DNA from: Hypsibius dujardini
Lineage: Eukaryota; Tardigrada; Eutardigrada; Parachela; Hypsibiidae
DNA: 64,000 nucleotides
Assembly: GCA_001579985.1 (NCBI GenBank)
Contig: LRSR01004454.1
Span: forward strand, 23,463-87,462
Reading direction: 5' to 3'
The notes beneath the pieces are model-generated. The model was not told the origin of the DNA and did no database searches. It saw nothing but the letters and a program-made list of their open reading frames with translations. The position numbers and the translations under genes were made by a program. Shown in pieces: positions 47,480 through 57,989 of this stretch; positions within the stretch are counted from its first letter, which is position 1; every line of letters starts with the position of its first letter.

Positions 47480-50400
47480 ATGTTGCTGTCTGGACCAAAT
47501 TTCCTGGTTTTGATATGGACATTTGCCGTGAACTTTCCACAAATATCTGGCGGGCCGGTTAACGTAGAAATCGTCAGCCTGCTACCTTATGATTTCGGGA
47601 TGGGCACCGCCCTGGTCCGGACAGGTTCGGCCTTTGCGCTGGCCGTTGAGGAGGCCAACAAACGGTATGCCCCTTACTTGAACATGAGCTTGCGCTTGAT
47701 GTACAACGCTACCGATCGGAATTGTGAAGAAGTGGCTGGGCAAGCGATTCGCACGTTGTCGGAGTATTACTACCGGAAAACCGATCCCGAATCGGTCTAT
47801 GCAATTATTGTTTCCCGTGAGAACTTTTTCCAATTCAAAGGTTTTTAAAAACAAGGTTTGATTTCTACATCATTATACCGGTATTTTATAGAATGCTTTG
47901 ATGTCACGGGAACGCAAAGTGTAGGATCAGGTAGCAACAAATCGCCTGTGTCTGTCTATCTATTTGACTAATTTTTTCAGTTTGCTCACCTTAATTTTCT
48001 GTTTGCCAATATTTTTCACTGCATACGTTGCTTTGAGTTGCAGAATGGGACTGGCTGATGTTTGCAAAGTCAGTCTAAAATCAATGCCTCAACAGTGTCA
48101 ATATTCCTTCCTTTTACAATTCCTTCTCGTCACAGTGGCGCTTCGGCTGACGACTTTGTCGATAAGGAGAAGAGCCCCACGGGTATGGCGACCGGCGGAA
48201 CTCTTCGCGGTTACACAGAATTTACCTTGCGTCTCTGCATCTTCCATCGATGGTTTCACATTACCGTCCTCCTGCAGACAAAGGCTTTCTCCAGTTTCTA
48301 CAGCGAAATAGCAGGCTCTCTGCTCCGTGTGGCTGCCGAATATTCTGGACGCTATCACTTTGACGTGAACCTCAACATGTTTGATTTGGTGGACGAGTCC
48401 ATGATTGCAGGCTTAAACCATGCCAAACATCGCAGTCGAGGTGACTATTACACCTTCGTCGAAGTTTAGCACTACCAATTTATTTAATTATATATTTTTT
48501 CGCACTTTTATACATATAGTGATTGTAATTTTGGGACCTGGAGCCACCTGCCTGAGAATGCTGGTATGTAAGCTGTCCTTTTGATCAGAATCATCAAGTA
48601 CATTATCTTGATAAATTAAATAATAATATTTGCAATTTTTTGAATTATGACTATTTACAGTTGCTAGCAGAACGTGCGGAAGGATTAACCAACGGCGAAT
48701 ACGTAAGCTCAAAAAACGTTGCGACTTTATTTTCGTGTATCTCTGACGCGGATGCTGGAAAAACGTCGTATCACTCAGGTCTTCATCGTCATTCAGCCGC
48801 AACAGCAGGGCTTTTACGGAAAAGCATCCGGGTTTAATAACCCCAACACAACGGTATTTGATATAGCCACAAAATAATACTGTGAAAATTTTTTAGCCTC
48901 AAGCTCCTTGTTCAAATAAGCCAAGAAAATATAAGGCTAATACAAGGCTCGCTGGATATGAAAAGGGTTTGCCTTTCTTAGAATCTTGCCGCATTCCGAT
49001 CGTTCCTATACGTGACCTTCAAGTCGCCATCCGGTGCAGTTGTCACTGACCTGAACCTGAAGCTGGTCCGGCAAGCCAAGGCTCTATATAATGTAACCTA
49101 TGCGGCTGGCATTCAGGTGGGGGTTTGCCTTTTTTTATCGCAATTTGAATTTTGGAATTGAATAAACTAAAAGTGAAACAAAAGTGAAAACATATGTTGG
49201 AAATGTTAAATTATGTATATATTATTATTATTATATAAATTTATTTTATTTTAATATATTAGAAACATTACTGTACTGCCACGATTATAACGGTCGGTTT
49301 AGTACCACCTCTGTTACACACGCCCAGTCATGAGTTGGCATTCAACCAACACAGACAGGCCGAGTGCGCTGCCGGTTTTAAAAACCGACTGTTATTATTG
49401 TGGAAGTACAGTACTAGACTAAGTTCTTTATTTCATTAACATATTATTGCTATTAAATGTCTACTGAAACATTGTAATTATGACTTTTAATTTAAAGCCA
49501 TTAGATGGATTTTCCGTAATGGCATCCTACGACATCGTGGACCTGTTGGCGGTCACCGTCAACGAAACTGCCGCCACAAGGGTTCGCGGATCTGGCTGGA
49601 GCGGTCGCCATCTCGCCGAACGGATGTCCAACCGGAACTTCTCCCTCACCGTTGGGGAGATGTACGTCAACGAAGAGGGTGTCCGGACGCTGAACTTGGA
49701 CGTCTTTGCTTTCAACACCACTACAAATTCCATGCAGGTACAACGTATATATATATATATATATTTATGTTGCTATTGGCAGAGGCCAGAAATTATAGTC
49801 AACAATGATGTGGTCTCAACGCTCATATCACATGAACACTCGACTTACCGTGCTCGGTATAGGTCGTGAATCTATGGAATCCGTCGGATAACGGTCCGTC
49901 CGTGAACTGGGCTACTAACACTGGTCGACCGCCACTGGACGTACCAAAATGCGGATTTTCCGGGGAAGACGGTGATTGCGCACAGCAACGCCGTACGTCA
50001 AATCATACATTGTAGTCGGTTATTGTTTGATTTCTACATGTGTAGACTGCTTATTAAAGTAGTATATAGACATATCCATATTATATTACATATAATTATG
50101 TAATGACTTGTAACATACATTTTGTTCAATGTATATACAATATATACCATGTATATATCAAATATCCCTAAATATATTTGTGGTTCAAGATATATTATTA
50201 CTTAATAAATTATTACATAAATATGCTCAAATATATCTGCATTTTATGGTACATAATTACGTAATGAAATAAAATACATACATTCAATTTTAAATATATA
50301 CCAAGCAAACGCTTTGGGTTGAACCACTACATGGGTTGAATCAGTCGGGTGGCGGAGGGCGCCACGAGTGTAAATTGTAAACAACACTCATTCAGCTTCA

Positions 50401-50917
50401 CACACACCGCTTGCGGCGCCCTCCGCCACCCGACTGATTCAACCCATGTAGTGATTCAACCCAAAGCGTTTGCCTGGTACATGGTATATAAATGTATACT
50501 TATTAATTCCTGTTGTTTTCAACTTTGGCGTGGGTGTGGAAGCTTACATCTCGTATGGCTTGTCTGAACTGTGTGGCAACGCGACGCTTAACTTTAATTC
50601 TTCCTCTTTTTATCTACCTGTAATTAGGTGCTTCACTGCGGACCTTAATTTTAAGTGTCATATTAGGAGGCGGCACGCCAGCCATCATCGTGTTACTCTT
50701 GTTGTGGGCATTCGGGTGAGTGCGATATATCGCTCAAGTTATGTACGGAACACGAATTGGCGTGTATTTAAATGAGATTGAGCTTTAGCTCCTTCCTTCC
50801 TACCCTTTTTGCAGACAATACGGGGCAGGACTGGAGAATGTCCAACTGCTCAATTCAGAGGAACTATCCACCCAACATCATATTATGAAGGACTCGTCAT
50901 CGTCCACTTCACAGTAG
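47480..50917 (+). CDS. Natriuretic-peptide-receptor-like protein 2 (no cyclase), 520 aa
   Basis: Twelve exons: 47480-47816, 47892-47930, 48044-48068, 48136-48440, 48520-48563, 48661-48702, 48779-48853, 48982-49116, 49498-49737, 49863-49992, 50628-50715, 50815-50917. The frame is intact to TAG. This is the recent tandem copy of receptor 1, with identical exon phases and almost identical ectodomain: signal peptide, ANF-receptor fold, DVPKCGFSGEDGDC, one membrane helix. Differences include Asp to Asn in LNLDVFAFN, Pro to Leu in VVNLWNP, and a moved acceptor before exon 10. The tail diverges: relative to receptor 1 an 11-base indel shifts frame, giving QHHIMKDSSSSTSQ as the end. There is no kinase-homology or cyclase domain. 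Intron 8 and intron 10 carry transposon insertions absent from receptor 1. AATAAA at 51444 may be its poly(A) signal. Confidence 0.85.
49271..49411. mobile_element. 141-bp MITE with TA target duplication, intron 8 of receptor 2
   Basis: The ends CTGTACTGCCACGATTATAA and TTATTATTGTGGAAGTACAG are imperfect inverted copies (~30 bases, continuing into CGGTCGGTTT and AAACCGACTG). TA flanks both sides (49269-49270 and 49412-49413). The duplicated receptor 1 intron has the uninterrupted site ATTACTAGAGACT (about 36575-36587) with a single TA. This pairing of filled and empty sites fixes the element's boundaries and shows that it moved after the gene duplication. Confidence 0.9.
50299..50479. mobile_element. 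~180-bp fold-back element in intron 10 of receptor 2
   Basis: The left arm (CCAAGCAAACGCTTTGGGTT from 50301) is the complement of the right arm (AACCCAAAGCGTTTGCCTGG ending 50477). Pairing runs ~60 bases through GGGTTGAATCAGTCGGGTGG and GGCGCC, with one or two mismatches, leaving a ~50-base centre. The corresponding intron of receptor 1 (near 37500-37515) lacks it, so it inserted after duplication. The target duplication is TA or ATA; the local ATATAT sequence makes it ambiguous. Confidence 0.85.
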
Positions 50918-53004
50918 CCTTGAAGATCGGCCAAACCAAGGATGAAGCTATCATTTTAACCGTTGAAGCTATCATTTTAACCGTTGAGACTTACGCTTGT
51001 AATTTTTACACGTACTCGTTAGATCGAAAACGGATTGCCGCGATATTGTTTTCTCAATATCGAGAACTCACTTGTCAGCACGTACGTTTTGCAAATGCAG
51101 ACGCATTTACAATACGTACGTGCTGGTTCAGTTTCCGGTGCAATGACACGGAAAGATACCACGCATGTACTGATGCAGGCGCGTGCTAATTGCAGTTAAT
51201 TTTCGGGTTTAGACTAATTGTTAATTGGTTTGGATTGGTGCTCCCTAACAAGTCCGGCAAACAATCAACGTAAATTAATTTAACTGGGCTCGGCATTGAA
51301 TATATAAACTTATATACCTGTATATACTTGCATCTTATACGTATTTATCATTACTTATTTACCTATTTTTTTCTTTCGTTTTTACAAGAGCGAAAATAGG
51401 GCATTCCTTCCATTTCATCAAAGAACGAATAGTTCTTCAAAAGAATAAAGACATCATTCCCAGCATCAATTCGCTCAGCTCGGATATCCCGGTCCTGGTT
51501 TCGAAAAATAGTATCAAAGCAAAGATAAGGCGAGACATATTCAATAGCTGCATCACATTCACATTGATGGGGGAAACCTGGAAAGATTCCTATTCATGTG
51601 TAAAAATGTATACACCGTATGCGTGGATGGCTGGTTCGTGGAAAACGTGCGCATTGTATACCGGGCAGTTCTTCTCCACGGCCCACACGCAAAAGAGCTG
51701 CTCTAAATTATCTGTCACATCTACGTACTCCAGTGTACATCTATTTAATTTAAGCCTGAAAAGGGCTAGGGGAAAAATGGTGGTGATCAATTAGTGGCGT
51801 TGAAAAATGAATGACATGTATGATGTCACCGATTCTTGGTCCAAACAAACCAAAACGCTCAAACCACTTTTTTGCCATTCAATACGTACATTAGACCCGT
51901 CAGTAAATAAATAGTTTCTACTTTCTATGATGCCCTCATCATAGAAAGCATCAAACGTGCCTCCAAAGAACGTAATATATATTTTACTCAAAACATGCTT
52001 TAATAACCCTGAAATTTAGAATTGCGTTGCCAGAATTGTAGTTCGTTCCATTAACATGAAAACATTCCGGAGCTGCCAATAGATACTAAATTAAATTTCG
52101 AATACGATAGTGTAAAGAAAATATTATAATAAATTTCGAAATTGTAATACACTGTAAATAAAAAACAATCTGGAAGCCGTTCACAATCAAGGAACAGGGT
52201 GAAAAACAGTTCAGGGTAAAGCCGTCAATTTTTTTCTAACTAAAATTAATGGCTTGAAAACACGACGGTATCTTTAAATAACACCACTACAGAAATAATA
52301 TTTAAAAAATCAGTATTGTCGAAATAGAATTTATGTATGCCCCTCTCGAAACCTGATGACATCTGCCACTACGTGTATGCGTTCATGCGACCACGTTTTT
52401 GTATAAAAATACAGTAATACAGATAGCACGATCGCGCGTGTTTCACGCATCGACAAATAAACACTGTCAAAAGCGTGCCTGAAACCTAGATCGACAATTA
52501 AATGAGAAAAAGAAAGTAAAAACAAAAAGGTCTTCGACATGATCCAGACAGCGACCACAAAACGTGGAACACCTATCCCTGCAGATACGTGCTTGAATTA
52601 ATTATAAATACGCAAGATCATAAGTCGCCTGAAACCATCAATGTACTTGCCATTCCCGTCCTCACAAAAGGTGCGCGCTTAATAACCTAATTCGTTGGTA
52701 CCTTCGTTTCTGGGGGCGGGGAAAAACCGGTAGATATCAGAGCTTGCTAATCCGGTCATCCAATCTCCCCCCCCCCATGATATTGATACCGTGAGCCCGC
52801 AGTGAAATGGCATAAATAGCAAGTATTGAACTCTCAGAATATCGGAGAACCCATGGGAATCCGCTCTTATTTCAGTTCTTTTTCGATTATTGCATCGCGC
52901 TTGGCAAGAGTAATTCTTTACCGCGTCATCGCACCGTCATTTACGTAAACATCTTTTTTGCACGTCGAAATTTATTGTACCTCCTTCCATCGTGTGCGTC
53001 GAAG
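50918..53004. other. 3' flank of receptor 2 and spacer before receptor 3
   Basis: Up to about 52584 this is the second copy of the flank downstream of receptor 1. From there to 53004 the sequence is unrelated and should contain the receptor 3 promoter and 5' UTR. An 11-base C tract lies at about 52767-52777. I see no gene in this part. Confidence 0.5.
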
Positions 53005-56000
53005 ATGTTCGCTATACGTTGTTTAAACAATATTTTTCTTGTTGCCGTCTGGATGACAGTAGTGACCTTGACAGTGCACGCAGCCGCCCCAGTCAATGTG
53101 GAAATCATCAGTCAACTGCCGTACGATTTTGGGATGGGCACGGCCCTCGTCCGTACGGGTTCGGCGTTAGCGTTGGCTGTCGAGGAGGCTAATATTCGGT
53201 TTGCCCCGTTTTTAAACCTCAGTTTGCGATTGATGTACAACGCTTCCGATCGAAACTGTGAGGAAGTTTCTGACCAAGCGATCCAGACATTTGCCGAGTA
53301 TTACTACCGGAAAACCAAACCGGAATCCGTTTATGCAATGATCGTTTCCCGTAAGACCGCACCCTTGTCATATCGTGCAGTAGCATTGAACCAATCGTTT
53401 CCGCTTGCAGAATGCTTCGATACAATAGGGACACAAAGTTTAGCAAAAGGTAACTGTCGTTTGTTTGTTTATTTGTCTGCCTATCTCTTTCTCTTTGTCT
53501 CTCTGTCTCTGTGTTTGTCCGACTATTTGTTTGTCTGTCTCTCTGTCTGTCTCTCTGTCTGCCTGTCTGCCTCTCTTTGTTTTTCTATCGTTAAGTCAGT
53601 CTGTTTTCTGTTTTACAATATGCCCGACTCCTCCATTTATTCGCTAATCTCCCATGTGTCTGTCTGAACATTGTGCTCTTGAATCTTAACCCTCCCACTT
53701 TGTATGATTTTACCAATCTCTACCTTTTTGCAGAATGGGACTGGCTTATGTTTAACAAGTAAGTTTAGCGTGACCTTTCTTTCCCATTTTTAGCTGGTCT
53801 TTGTCCTCTATATGCACCGTTCACTTGTTTTAAAACGTTCAGTGCCGTCACGACGGATGAATACTTGGATAGTGATATCAACCCCACGGGCATGTCCATC
53901 GGCGGAACTTTTCGCGGTTATGCAGACTTCACCTTGCGGCTTCTGATGCGCCATCGGTGGTCCCACATCACCGTCCTCCTGCAGGGAAAGTCCTTCTCCA
54001 TCTTTTACAACTTCTTGGCGAGTTCGCTGATGCGGCAAGCCAAGGAGTTTGCGGGTCGCTTTGACTTCGATATGAATCTGTATAGTTTTAATCCAACGGA
54101 TGAGTCCATGCTGGCCGCTCTGGAATACGTCAAACAACGCAGTCGAGGTTTGTCCGATTCACGAGCATCATGAATCTATTTCAATTATAACTCGTTCAAT
54201 CCGCAGAAAAATATTTCAGTATCTTGATGTTCACTTTCCTCCTTTAGTGGTCGTAATTCTGGGACCTGCGGCTACCGGTCTAAAGATGCTGGTAAAATGC
54301 AAAAGAATTGTCCAGAAAAAATTGCTTTATAATGATTCTAGAAGAAACTCCGAATAACGTGCTTTAGAATAATGTTTTGTTTTTTTGCTGTACACAATAT
54401 AATATTGTAAGGTTACACGTGTAAAAATATTTACTAGTTTTGTAGCTTTATCAGTACGGTATTTTTATATTCTGAGTAACTGAACCGACTACAGGATTAC
54501 ATGTAACTTTGTACATTATTAGCTAAGCTAAACTAGACAAAACTTTTAGTAAATAAGTTCTTCGTTTTTAGTTTTTTTATTAATATTAAAAACTCTAAAA
54601 TCTTCAGTTACTAAAATAGATATGGGAACTAAAACTCCTTCATAACTAATTTTTAATTGAGTAAAATATTATTTAGTCTGACTGCTTTTGAATTTTGTCA
54701 TCTCTAAACAGTACTGGATGGTAAGAATTTTGCTGAATATATATTTGACCGAATGAATTATTTTGTTACAATCATTTCATAATATTGGAACAAATTTAAT
54801 TTACATATTTCGTTTTACATTTGAGATGTTATTTTATTTTTAGCTGATGGCAGAAAGTGCCGGACTATCCAACGGAGAATACGTAAGACACCACCAAAAC
54901 CTTTCGACGATGCATCATACGCCACGACCAAACAAAATTTACTTACGCTTTTCAGGCCTTCGTTATCGTCCAGCCGCAACAGCAGGGCCTCTATGGCAAA
55001 GCTTCCGGGTTTAATGACCCACCGATAGCGGTAGCCCCTTATAATTTTTGCATACTTTTCAGATTTCTCAAAGGTCCCGATCTTTTTTGGCAGAATCTTG
55101 CTGCGTTTCGCTCGTTCCTCTACGTGACGTTTAAACCGTCCCGGGCTAATATGACGGAAGTGAATCTTAAGCTGGTTCAGCGCTCGAAAGCTTTGTACAA
55201 TGTGACCTTTACCCCTGGCTCTCAAGTGAGTACTAGGATTTGCCAATTATTGTATTTAATTTTCAGACAACAATTGCTGACCTGGTAAATTATTATGATA
55301 AAAAAGGGTAAATCTGACTCTTTAACGCAGCAATATTTTTTCGCATTATCAATCAATATTATTCAGCATAAGTCAACAATACCAAAAAGTATTAGTTAAT
55401 TGAATTACAAACAATAAGGATAATATTCGCGGTATCTGAGCAATTTTTTCTTGTTACCCTAAATAGGAGATAAATAAAATTACTTTAAAAATAATTTACA
55501 AAAATTTACAAAAAATTTAAATTATTTTATTATAAAAGAAATATTAACAAATTTATTTTAATAAACATATTGATAAAATTCTTATATTTTAATAGAAATA
55601 TTATTGGATACTAAGTTCTTCACTTCATTAAAATACTATTTCTAATAATTGCCTAACGAAATATTGTAATTCGGGCTTTTAATTTATAGCCATTAGATGG
55701 ATTTTCCGTAATGGCATCCTACAACATCGTGGAATTGTTGGCGGTCATCGTCAACGAAACTGCCGCTACAAAGGCTCACGGGTCTGGCTGGAGCGGTCGC
55801 CATCTTGCGGAAAGGATGTCCAACCGAAACTTCACCCTCACCTTAGGAGATGTATACATCAACGAGCAGGGTGCCATGACGCTGGACCTTGACGTCTTTG
55901 CTTTCAACATCACCACCAAAGCCATGCAAGTAGGTTTAACGGTAGAGGTAAGTCTGTTCACTTTATTCAAGACCTTATCTCGTTCATTAAAAGGATAAGG

Positions 56001-57063
56001 AACACTAATTAAATTATGGTAAGGTAAATTTAGCTAAATGGAACTAACCAAGTAGTTTTTAGTTGAATTAAATGCCAATAATTCAGATCATTAAAAAACA
56101 CCAAAACTGTGCTTTAATTTAAAGCAGATAAAACAGAACACTTTAAAATGTTTAACACTTTCCAAGTAACTAGTTATTATTGCAGGTCATAAATCCCTGG
56201 GATCCCACGTACAGTCTGACTGTTAACTGGGCAACAAAAAATGGCCATCCTCCCGCTGATATACCAACTTGTGGATTTTCCGGACTGGAAGGCGATTGTG
56301 CTCGAAATAGTACGTGTATTTCTGCATTATGACAATTCTTTGGAATATGAGGGTTTTTAACTATTCATCTACGTGGGGCATCAACCAGCGTTGGTGTAGG
56401 GTCCTTACAAGTCGGAACCAGGACCTCCATGGTAGGGCCAGGGGTGGACAAAGGGAAGAAATAAATTTTCTCAAAATTAGACCCAAAATTTGGCCTCTTG
56501 CCCCTGATCATTTTCAAACTCGAAGAGATGTGGGGGTCTGATCTCCGAGACTTTAGAAATCAGAACCCCACAACCCAACAAGTTTTAAAATGATCAGGAA
56601 AAAAACCCTCTCCTCATTCCCTGACCCTATCATGAGGGGTCCTGGTTCTGACCTGTAAGGACCCATAAACGAACCCCTAGCATCAACTACCGATTATGCC
56701 GAGGTTTCGGTATATATTCAACGTAAGACCCATTTCATGCTTTACTTGTAAATATATTCCAAATCCGTATGAATAGGTGCGGTTATTAGGATTTTAATTT
56801 TGACCATAATATTCGGAGTTGGCGGACCCGGCGTCATCGGATTATACCTGCTGTGGAAATATTTGTAGGTGGCGCACCTCTATTTCGAAATCAGGAAAAA
56901 GTATAAAAAGGATTCTCCCCTCCCCAGAAATTATAGGACGGCTCATCCACCAGTATTTTTGCTGAACCCGACGGACTTATCCCGAAAGAGACTGCTCAGT
57001 TGCATATCAGTGTCCAGAGCTCCCACGGGGTCCGCACACTCTATTACTGTGAAATTACACTAG
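53005..57063 (+). CDS. Natriuretic-peptide-receptor-like protein 3 (no cyclase), 530 aa
   Basis: Twelve exons: 53005-53350, 53411-53449, 53734-53758, 53843-54147, 54248-54291, 54844-54882, 54956-55030, 55094-55225, 55690-55929, 56186-56309, 56777-56864, 56928-57063, ending TAG. I chose the ATG at 53005, which gives a clean signal peptide (FLVAVWMTVVTLTVHAA); an in-frame ATG at 52975 would add ten residues. The ANF-receptor ectodomain is more diverged from receptors 1 and 2 but has the same exon phases: LPYDFGMGTALVRTG, DWLMFNN, HRWSHITVLLQGKSF, VVVILGPAATGLKML, FVIVQPQQQG, DIPTCGFSGLEGDC. A helix (ILILTIIFGVGGPGVIGLYL) is followed by a ~47-residue basic, Ser-rich tail and no enzymatic domain. 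Intron 1 is only 60 bases and free of stops. If the last intron (GTAGGT...CCCCAG, 63 bases) were retained, the protein would stop right after WKYL. Confidence 0.85.
56399..56673. mobile_element. Inverted-repeat element, family B, copy 2 (~275 bp)
   Basis: The left end GGTCCTTACAAGTCGGAACC (about 56399-56418) and the right end GGTTCTGACCTGTAAGGACC (about 56643-56663) are inverted copies. The inner pair CCATGGTAGGGCCAGGG and CCCTGACCCTATCATGAGGGG continues the stem. The interior shares ACCCAAAATTTGGCC-CTTG-CCCTGATCATT with the element at 33601-34099. It sits in intron 10 of receptor 3. Confidence 0.8.
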
Positions 57064-57266
57064 CCGCATGCGAACCTGGTTTGCAGCCGTCAATACGCTG
57101 GCATGATCTTAAGCGATATTTAATCTGTTCGTTCCTGTACATTGCTTCATAATGAAAAGATAATGCAAATTGGAAAATTTTCATCAGATTTGCTAGACAT
57201 CTGATACACAGGATACACAACAAACAAACAGAGACAGATAACTAACAGACAGACAAACAGACAGAC

Positions 57267-57297
<31 letters not shown>

Positions 57298-57989
57298 GTA
57301 CTGACCAAGATTGGTTGGTTTGCTCGAGCGGGTGTGCGCGGTTAATTAACTACCGTCCAAGGAAACCTTCCGTCACCATGAAGCCAAAAAAAATGTCACT
57401 GACCTTGAAACTTCCGGAGTCAAGAATCATGATTCCCAAAATTGCGATATCACACCTCTTCATTGATGGCATGCCCAGCGCCACCGCGTGACTAGCCCAA
57501 GGCCACTGTATGCAGTGAGCAGTATGCACAAGCCCATTGTACGGTTACACGTACAACCTACTGCAAAAGTCTTCCGCTCGTTGCCTTTACGTACCGCGTA
57601 CTAGTACTGTATGCCTGTATTCGTAGCGAGCTAGGACCAATGTGCAATTTTAATCTGTTTCCCGTATGCACATCCGGTCGCTGATCCTCTCTCTCCTTCT
57701 TCCTCCCTCCCTCTCCCCGCCTCCGCACATACACCACACCACATACTATTCCTAGGCGATCTGATTAAATTTCTCACCGCACACCCTACACAACACAAGT
57801 AAGCGCACCCAACAGTTGCATCCATCAATCCCTCATCCTTCAGCAGCCCTTGCCTGTCCCCTGCCTGTGTCTGTCTGCCTGCCTGCTTTAGTACTCGAGA
57901 GTAACGTAATCCCTCACACATCCTCTTCACTGCATACACCAGCTGTTGGCCTTCCTTTTTTTGTATTAATACGCAGTACACACTCCAGC
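57064..57989. other. Spacer with CAGA repeat, promoter region of the Rab27-like gene
   Basis: Contains (CAGA)n at about 57245-57300. Nearer the Rab27-like start there is a C/T-rich, TATA-less stretch (CTCTCTCTCCTTCTTCCTCC near 57687-57706), which may be the 5' UTR or promoter. I see no gene here. Confidence 0.4.

Larger units (their letters stand above)
34165..52584 (+). repeat. ~5.5-kb tandem duplication of a receptor gene (two copies)
   Basis: Copy 1 spans about 34165-39694 and copy 2 about 46991-52584, in the same orientation, separated by ~7.3 kb of unrelated repeat-rich DNA. Both contain a complete receptor gene plus its flanks. Similarity begins in degraded form at TAACGTTGT-AAAAT and ends abruptly after CCTGCAG, inside the first exon of the broken receptor copy at 39637. 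Exons are nearly identical. Differences are mostly small indels, two transposon insertions and a poly-C tract (47332-47344) in copy 2, and a long CTGT array (35057-35098) in copy 1. Confidence 0.85.
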
